A stretch of 25,655 nucleotides of DNA, taken from the NCBI GenBank assembly GCA_934232845.1, contig CAKQGD010000024.1, forward strand, positions 1-25,655, read 5' to 3'. Below the pieces are notes generated by a model that was not told the DNA's origin, ran no database searches, and saw only the letters and a list, made by a program, of their open reading frames with translations. Positions 21,728-25,655 of the stretch are shown here, in pieces. Both the position numbers and the translations under genes were made by a program. This DNA is from an uncultured Oscillospiraceae bacterium (GTDB taxonomy: Bacteria > Bacillota > Clostridia > Oscillospirales > Ruminococcaceae). Every line of letters starts with the position of its first letter. Positions within the stretch are counted from its first letter, which is position 1.

Positions 21728-21746
21728 ATCAGTCTTCCCTCGAAAT

Positions 21747-21992
21747 TTAAATTGTGCTCATCAGCTCATTGTATTCGTCCTGCGCCACCTGTGCGAGCGT
21801 TTCATAAAGACTGTCGATCTCTGCGAACCACTCGGAAAACTGCTCGATCGGAATCATCGTGTCCTCAAACGGAATTCTCTCCCCGTGTTCCGGAATAAAT
21901 CGCGCAAACAGCGTGTCGCTTTCTGCCTGTCTGCGCTTCTGACAGGACACCCGCCCCGGTTCTTCGTGTCTGTAGAGTGCTTCAATAATCAT
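21747..21992 (-). CDS. Small acidic phage protein of unknown function
   Basis: This 81-aa protein belongs to no family I recognise. The second half (PIEQFSEWFAEIDSLYETLAQVAQDEYNELMSTI, from about residue 48) is acidic and helical. AAGGAG precedes the ATG by 7 nt. It lies between the tail-fibre-like genes and the opposite-strand insert, and is probably a late structural or chaperone-type protein. Confidence 0.6.
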   Translation of the reverse strand: MIIEALYRHEEPGRVSCQKRRQAESDTLFARFIPEHGERIPFEDTMIPIEQFSEWFAEIDSLYETLAQVAQDEYNELMSTI

Positions 21993-22055
21993 GGCTTCTC
22001 TCCTTTTCGTACTTTTTACGCAGCGTCCGACGCGAAAACAATCATGTATTCTTCG

Positions 22056-22841
22056 TTATACCATCAGGGCAATTTCAAAGAGGTACAGTCCGTTTTTAGA
22101 AGACAGCTGTGTGCGCATTACCGTGAGAAGGTAGTAATCTCCGCTCAGGCTGCTGATATCCGTGGTATAAACGGTCTTCTCCGCGCCCTGCGTCACTTTG
22201 ACGTAAGCCGCAAGCGTCGTGGTGGGATATCCGCTGCCGGCAGGAGTATTGGTGCTGTTCAGCCCCACTACTTTCGCATATTGATTGGTCGTATCCGATC
22301 CGGTAGAGGTGCTGGTCGTCTTTGCTTCAACAGAAAGTGTATTGTACTTTGTCACGTCGATCGGACTGGCAATCCGCGCATACCCATTTGCACCGGAATC
22401 CGTCAGCTGAACCTTGACACACTCCAAACCGCTGTAGCTTGTCTCAGCTACGGTAACCAAGCTGCCCGCTTCAAAGATTCCATATTCCGACCATGCGCCT
22501 GCACTGTAAAGATACAGCACAGAAGCGTGCCACTCTCCTGCCTTATATACCTGCACATCGGGAGCCGACCATGCGGTGCCATTATACTGTTTTACGGTTC
22601 CTATTTTGATCTCAAGATATGGAGACTGCATGACCTCCAGCGTGGTTCCCTCCGCGCTTGTATCAATCCAAACATCCCCCGCCGCAGGGTCCGCCGGCTG
22701 ATTTTCCTGCAGATACACCTCTCCGATTTCTATGGATGTGTTCAGCCAAACCGTATTTTCAGCCGGCTGCGCTGGCTGCGTCGTTCCCCCGATCACCTCA
22801 AGATCAAGCGGCAGGCCGCTGCCGGTAAAATTAAAAATCAT
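22056..22841 (-). CDS. Phage tail-fibre-like structural protein
   Basis: The 261-aa protein has repeated short units of the form PAENTVWLNTS and PAAGDVWIDTS in its first 70 residues, typical of phage tail fibre or appendage proteins. A Thr/Ser/Gly-rich beta region with YNGTAWS and AGAWSEYG follows. The C-terminal half (GSLVTVAETSYSGLECVKVQL onward) looks like a beta-sandwich, possibly for receptor or carbohydrate binding. AAGGAG lies before the ATG. It is part of the late operon. Confidence 0.65.
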   Translation of the reverse strand: MIFNFTGSGLPLDLEVIGGTTQPAQPAENTVWLNTSIEIGEVYLQENQPADPAAGDVWIDTSAEGTTLEVMQSPYLEIKIGTVKQYNGTAWSAPDVQVYKAGEWHASVLYLYSAGAWSEYGIFEAGSLVTVAETSYSGLECVKVQLTDSGANGYARIASPIDVTKYNTLSVEAKTTSTSTGSDTTNQYAKVVGLNSTNTPAGSGYPTTTLAAYVKVTQGAEKTVYTTDISSLSGDYYLLTVMRTQLSSKNGLYLFEIALMV

Positions 22842-22924
22842 TTTGTATTCTCCTTTTTGTTTTCCTCCGCCCGTTTCGCATATTTCCCGATGAAATTTCA
22901 GCTATTTTTTTCAATCTTGTCTGC

Positions 22925-22943
22925 GGGCGGCTTTCAGCCGCCC
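22925..22943. other. GC-rich hairpin between two tail-fibre-like genes
   Basis: GGGCGGCT and AGCCGCCC form an 8-bp perfect stem with a 3-nt loop in a 172-bp gap. No T run follows on the minus strand, so it is more likely an mRNA stabiliser or processing site than a terminator. Confidence 0.4.
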
Positions 22944-23013
22944 TTGTCATTTTATCGCCGGCGGTGCTCGGTCTCCTGCACTTTTTCGGTTTCAGACTGC
23001 GGTATCCGGCTCG

Positions 23014-23634
23014 TCATCCAATGATCAGCACATTCGCCGTCAGATCCATCGTCGGCATTTTTTTGGCGGAAAACGTCAGACTTCCCACGGCCTGTTCCGT
23101 ACAGGAGACGCCGCTCTTCCCCCACGCGTCAAAACAAGCGGGTGCACAAGCTGCAATAACCGTGTTCTGTACCGACACACCCGGCGCCGACGCCGTCTGG
23201 ACGTACGCCCCGTCCGATGCCGTCCAGCCCGAGACGGGCAATGTCAGCGTCAGCGTTTCAGGCGTAATATCCCCCGACCACAGTGTGACACTGCCGGCCT
23301 TTCCGCAGACGCTCGTTACAGCGCCCGCTTCAAGCACCTGCGTATCGATATAGTCTTTCAGAGATTCCAGCAGCGTCTGTACCGTCGTACCTTCCAGACC
23401 CGTGACGGCAGCGGCTCCTACCTGCTCCGCGCCGGAGCTGCCGGCAATCTTGGAGGAAATCGCATCCAACAATTCGTTGAACCTGCCAAGTGCGAGCAGA
23501 GCCTTTCCCACATTGTCAAAGCGTGCCTTGAGCTGTGCCGCGGTATATCCCTCCGCAGACGGATCATCGGGCAGACTCGCCACATCGGCGCCTGTAAAAT
23601 CGGCTTCTTTGAATTTCAGCGTATCCAATGCCAT
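23014..23634 (-). CDS. Phage tail-fibre or baseplate-appendage-like protein
   Basis: The 206-aa protein begins MALDTLKFKEADFTGADVAS and continues with EGYTAAQLKARFDNVGKALLALG, then NELLDAISSK, an N-terminal pattern common in tail-associated phage proteins. The rest is Thr/Ser/Gly-rich beta sequence (GKAGSVTLWSGDITPETLTL) and ends in MDLTANVLIIG. The start at 23634 is chosen over 23676 because AAAGGAG lies 8 nt upstream, and because the longer form would run into the upstream gene. The stretch CGKAGSVTL resembles the tail-fibre motif GKTGAVTL. Confidence 0.65.
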   Translation of the reverse strand: MALDTLKFKEADFTGADVASLPDDPSAEGYTAAQLKARFDNVGKALLALGRFNELLDAISSKIAGSSGAEQVGAAAVTGLEGTTVQTLLESLKDYIDTQVLEAGAVTSVCGKAGSVTLWSGDITPETLTLTLPVSGWTASDGAYVQTASAPGVSVQNTVIAACAPACFDAWGKSGVSCTEQAVGSLTFSAKKMPTMDLTANVLIIG

Positions 23635-23647
23635 AAGAACATCTCCT

Positions 23648-25546
23648 TTAAAATTTTCCCGTCTCCATGTACTCAACCGTCAGATCATAAATTCCGAACG
23701 GTTCGTTGAGCGCCGCGTTTTCCAGACGAAACCTTGTCTTATCCACAATTCCGACGTCAATTTTTCGACGGATACAGCGCGGAGAACGGTCTGTGGAAAA
23801 CGTCAGCTTTGCAAAATTGAGATAGTCAAAAGTAAAGTACCGTGCGTTTGTATTATCCTCAAACAGCTTTTGAAACACGCCGTTCTTTTCCGCCCAAACC
23901 GACACGGAAGTGACCGGATGCGGTGCGAGCGTTGCCGACAGGTATGAGAAACGCTTGCGCTGATGGCGCACCCGTCCGGTGTAGTAGGGCGTGCACCAGC
24001 AGGCATGGATCGCTTCTCCGTCATCGTTGTAGGATGCGGGATCCGTCTTATCGGTATAGAATTCCGCCACCTTTCCGTCCGCAGTACCAAAGCAGAGCTT
24101 ATCGCCCGCGTTCCACATGACGCGGGCCGGAATATGATCCAACACATATCCTTCATACTGGTAAGAGGAATACGGCTCATCCGGCAGATAAGTCTTCTGC
24201 AAAGAATCCAGCGCATATACACGCCCGTTCACACAGAGGAGGTAAAAGTCATTCCAGATGCAGGCAGCCGCATCTTTCAAATTTTGCTCCCGCGTCAGTT
24301 TGGAATCAAGAAGTGCGCTGCGCGACTGACTGTACTTTTCACCCGTAACATCGGCAGAGGTAATCGCATACACGCCTCTTGCCGTCAGAAACAGCGGCTC
24401 CGCTCCCAGATAAGCGTGCGCATGGGGAGCTATGTCGCTCTCCCCCTGCAATGCGGCGACAATCGGAAACTCCGCTTCTCCCGTATCGCCGAGCGTGCCG
24501 CGCCGCAGAATGATATTTCTGCCGTCCTCCGCCGCATCCTTGTGCGCCGCGATGCAGTCCGACACCACCGAGTAGCCCACCACTGCCGAAGAATCCAGCC
24601 CCAGTACCGAATAACAGGTATCGCCGAACATCGTCGGATCATTCACAGCCGAGTGCCAGTCGCGGTTGGGAGAATCGGCATTTCCCGAAAGAAACAGCCG
24701 GTCGGCGGCGCCGTTCACGCCGAAAAGCACGGATACCGTACAATGGTTGATGCGGCCGGCATAGCCCTCACGCGTCTTATAGGCTGTGATGCGCACATTG
24801 TCCTCGCCAAGCACGGGGGATTCTCCCGGTGCAGCGGAAAAGGTCACCGTACCTGTCTGTCGGTTTACCGAAAAATCCGTCCCCTCAATCTGATCCGTCC
24901 ATGTATCTGCGGCGGTTCTCACCTGCGCGGTCACGGCCGTCTCGTCAAGATCGTCGTCAGTCAGCTGGTAAACGGTCTTTCCCGAAACGCCGAGAAAACT
25001 ATTGATAAATCCCGCGCCAAGCAGGTTATAGTCCTCGTAGGCCGTCCCCTCTCCATCGGGATTTCTCGACAGAATCACCGTGGGAACATAGGCCGCGTCC
25101 TGCACCGCCGACAGCGTATAGAAAACCGAGCCGTCTTCTCCCGTCTGCTTTGTCAGAACGCGAAGCATTTCGCCGTCGATCAGATAGAGCTTTCCTCCAA
25201 GTGTCCAACCCTTTGAAAACGCATCCGCCAAATCTCCGATTTTTGTCTGCCCCAGATACAGCCCCGTTCCCGCATGGATAAACTGCTGTCCGTCAAAGGA
25301 AAACGCACCGTTGATGCGCGAGGCGTATGACGCCGTCGTGTGCCAGCCCATGCGCTTTCGCACCTGTCCGATTTCATCGCGGATCATGTTGACCGCGTCG
25401 CATGCCCTGCTTTTGTCCACATTCATCGGGGTGTGACAGAGATCACACCCGCGAAAGGTCCGCGAAGCCTCAAGACGGATCGACGGGGCACTCACCGCGC
25501 GGGTCAGTGCCGAACGATGCAAAAGAGGCGAAAAGCATCTTTTCAT
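23648..25546 (-). CDS. Large phage virion protein, beta-propeller-like
   Basis: The 632-aa protein has an N-terminal signature, FRGCDLCHTPMNVDKSRACDAVNMIRDEIGQVRKRMG, here at residues 32-68, of a class of phage structural proteins that bear repeated beta strands. Examples inside are FSFDGQQFIHAGTGLYLG, LGGKLYLIDGEMLRVL and WNAGDKLCFGTADGKVAEFY. The layout recalls P22 gp10-type stabilisation proteins and tail-hub proteins of short-tailed phages, but I cannot decide between these. Its ATG overlaps the stop of the upstream gene (ATGA), and the next gene starts 13 bp after its stop. Confidence 0.6.
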   Translation of the reverse strand: MKRCFSPLLHRSALTRAVSAPSIRLEASRTFRGCDLCHTPMNVDKSRACDAVNMIRDEIGQVRKRMGWHTTASYASRINGAFSFDGQQFIHAGTGLYLGQTKIGDLADAFSKGWTLGGKLYLIDGEMLRVLTKQTGEDGSVFYTLSAVQDAAYVPTVILSRNPDGEGTAYEDYNLLGAGFINSFLGVSGKTVYQLTDDDLDETAVTAQVRTAADTWTDQIEGTDFSVNRQTGTVTFSAAPGESPVLGEDNVRITAYKTREGYAGRINHCTVSVLFGVNGAADRLFLSGNADSPNRDWHSAVNDPTMFGDTCYSVLGLDSSAVVGYSVVSDCIAAHKDAAEDGRNIILRRGTLGDTGEAEFPIVAALQGESDIAPHAHAYLGAEPLFLTARGVYAITSADVTGEKYSQSRSALLDSKLTREQNLKDAAACIWNDFYLLCVNGRVYALDSLQKTYLPDEPYSSYQYEGYVLDHIPARVMWNAGDKLCFGTADGKVAEFYTDKTDPASYNDDGEAIHACWCTPYYTGRVRHQRKRFSYLSATLAPHPVTSVSVWAEKNGVFQKLFEDNTNARYFTFDYLNFAKLTFSTDRSPRCIRRKIDVGIVDKTRFRLENAALNEPFGIYDLTVEYMETGKF

Positions 25547-25655
25547 ACGGCGTACACCCGCCTTCTTGACGGGGCGTTTTGTTCTCCGAGCACAGAAAGC
25601 AGACCATTGTAGGCCGCCGTCAGATACGGCACGCGAAAGGCATACTCCTCAGAGG
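25543..25655 (-). CDS. C-terminal fragment of a phage structural gene (cut by the window edge)
   Basis: The minus strand from the window edge encodes SEEYAFRVPYLTAAYNGLL, then SVLGEQNAPSRRRVYAV and TGA. The stop overlaps the next ATG, so the two are translationally coupled and this is the end of a real gene. Too little is present to name it. Confidence 0.6.
   Translation of the reverse strand, partial: SEEYAFRVPYLTAAYNGLLSVLGEQNAPSRRRVYAV

Larger units (their letters stand above)
5643..25655 (-). mobile_element. Late region and cargo end of a prophage (right part cut by the window)
   Basis: Virion-protein, XkdX-like, holin and lysozyme-like genes occupy the right 7 kb on the minus strand, followed by the toxin-module array. 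The left boundary is inferred from the switch to a MarR/catabolic cluster at 5575. I found no integrase or tRNA in the window and no convincing attachment repeat at 5576-5642, so the exact end is uncertain. Confidence 0.65.

Noticed and set aside
22831..22950. 39-codon Arg/Lys-rich frame between tail-fibre-like genes
   Set aside because: It has no ribosome site, contains a hairpin, and overlaps the start of the next gene; probably chance.
1..25655. CRISPR arrays, tRNA or rRNA genes
   Set aside because: No regularly spaced short repeats or recognisable tRNA/rRNA sequence was seen on either strand.

Overview
The window looks like a Firmicute, probably a gut-type Clostridia genome: Shine-Dalgarno sites are strong and AGGAGG-like, and the phage genes (XkdX-like, Hol44-like holin) are of Firmicute type. 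It holds host chromosome on the left (about 1-5575) and the late end of a prophage on the right (about 5643-25655, running off the edge). Nearly everything is on the minus strand, so transcription runs right to left.

Host part: a leaderless MarR regulator (5129-5575) stands upstream of an EntE-like acyl-adenylate/CoA ligase (2978-4735), a 4Fe-4S Old Yellow Enzyme family oxidoreductase (1758-2891) and a KdgT-family permease (398-1348). Tandem TTAGT-N-ACTAA palindromes lie between the regulator and the ligase. The set reads as a small uptake, activation and reduction pathway for an unidentified, possibly aromatic, carboxylic acid.

Phage part, in transcription order: a C-terminal fragment of a structural gene at the edge, a 632-aa virion protein, two tail-fibre-like proteins, a small protein, a two-gene insert on the opposite strand (a cro-like HTH gene with an amber codon, then a zinc-ribbon protein), an XkdX-like protein, a TM/coiled-coil protein, a holin, and a 494-aa gene with a virion-protein-like N-terminus and a lysozyme-like C-terminus.

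Behind the 494-aa gene lies the most interesting part, about 13 kb (5643-18675) of displaced polymorphic-toxin modules. Each consists of a shared linker, a variable C-terminal toxin domain, usually an immunity gene, and a terminator hairpin. The modules are nested. The 816-aa proteins begin inside the linker of the 494-aa carrier. The 507/497-aa proteins begin inside the linker of the 816-aa proteins. The 250-aa and 174-aa fragments begin at an internal 14-bp junction of the 816-aa genes. A block of about 4.65 kb occurs twice without visible difference, offset by 6062 bp. At its downstream end the two copies switch abruptly to different toxin/immunity pairs: an Ntox28-like toxin with a CdiI-like protein, and an unnamed toxin with a zinc-ribbon protein. 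At its upstream end they meet two related versions of a membrane protein that is probably the immunity partner of the lysozyme-like toxin; one is intact, and the other is frameshifted beside a 19-codon relic of its toxin. The layout resembles the orphan CT/immunity arrays of Rhs and CdiA systems, but on a phage carrier next to the lysis genes. Family assignments are from motif recognition only; no searches were run.
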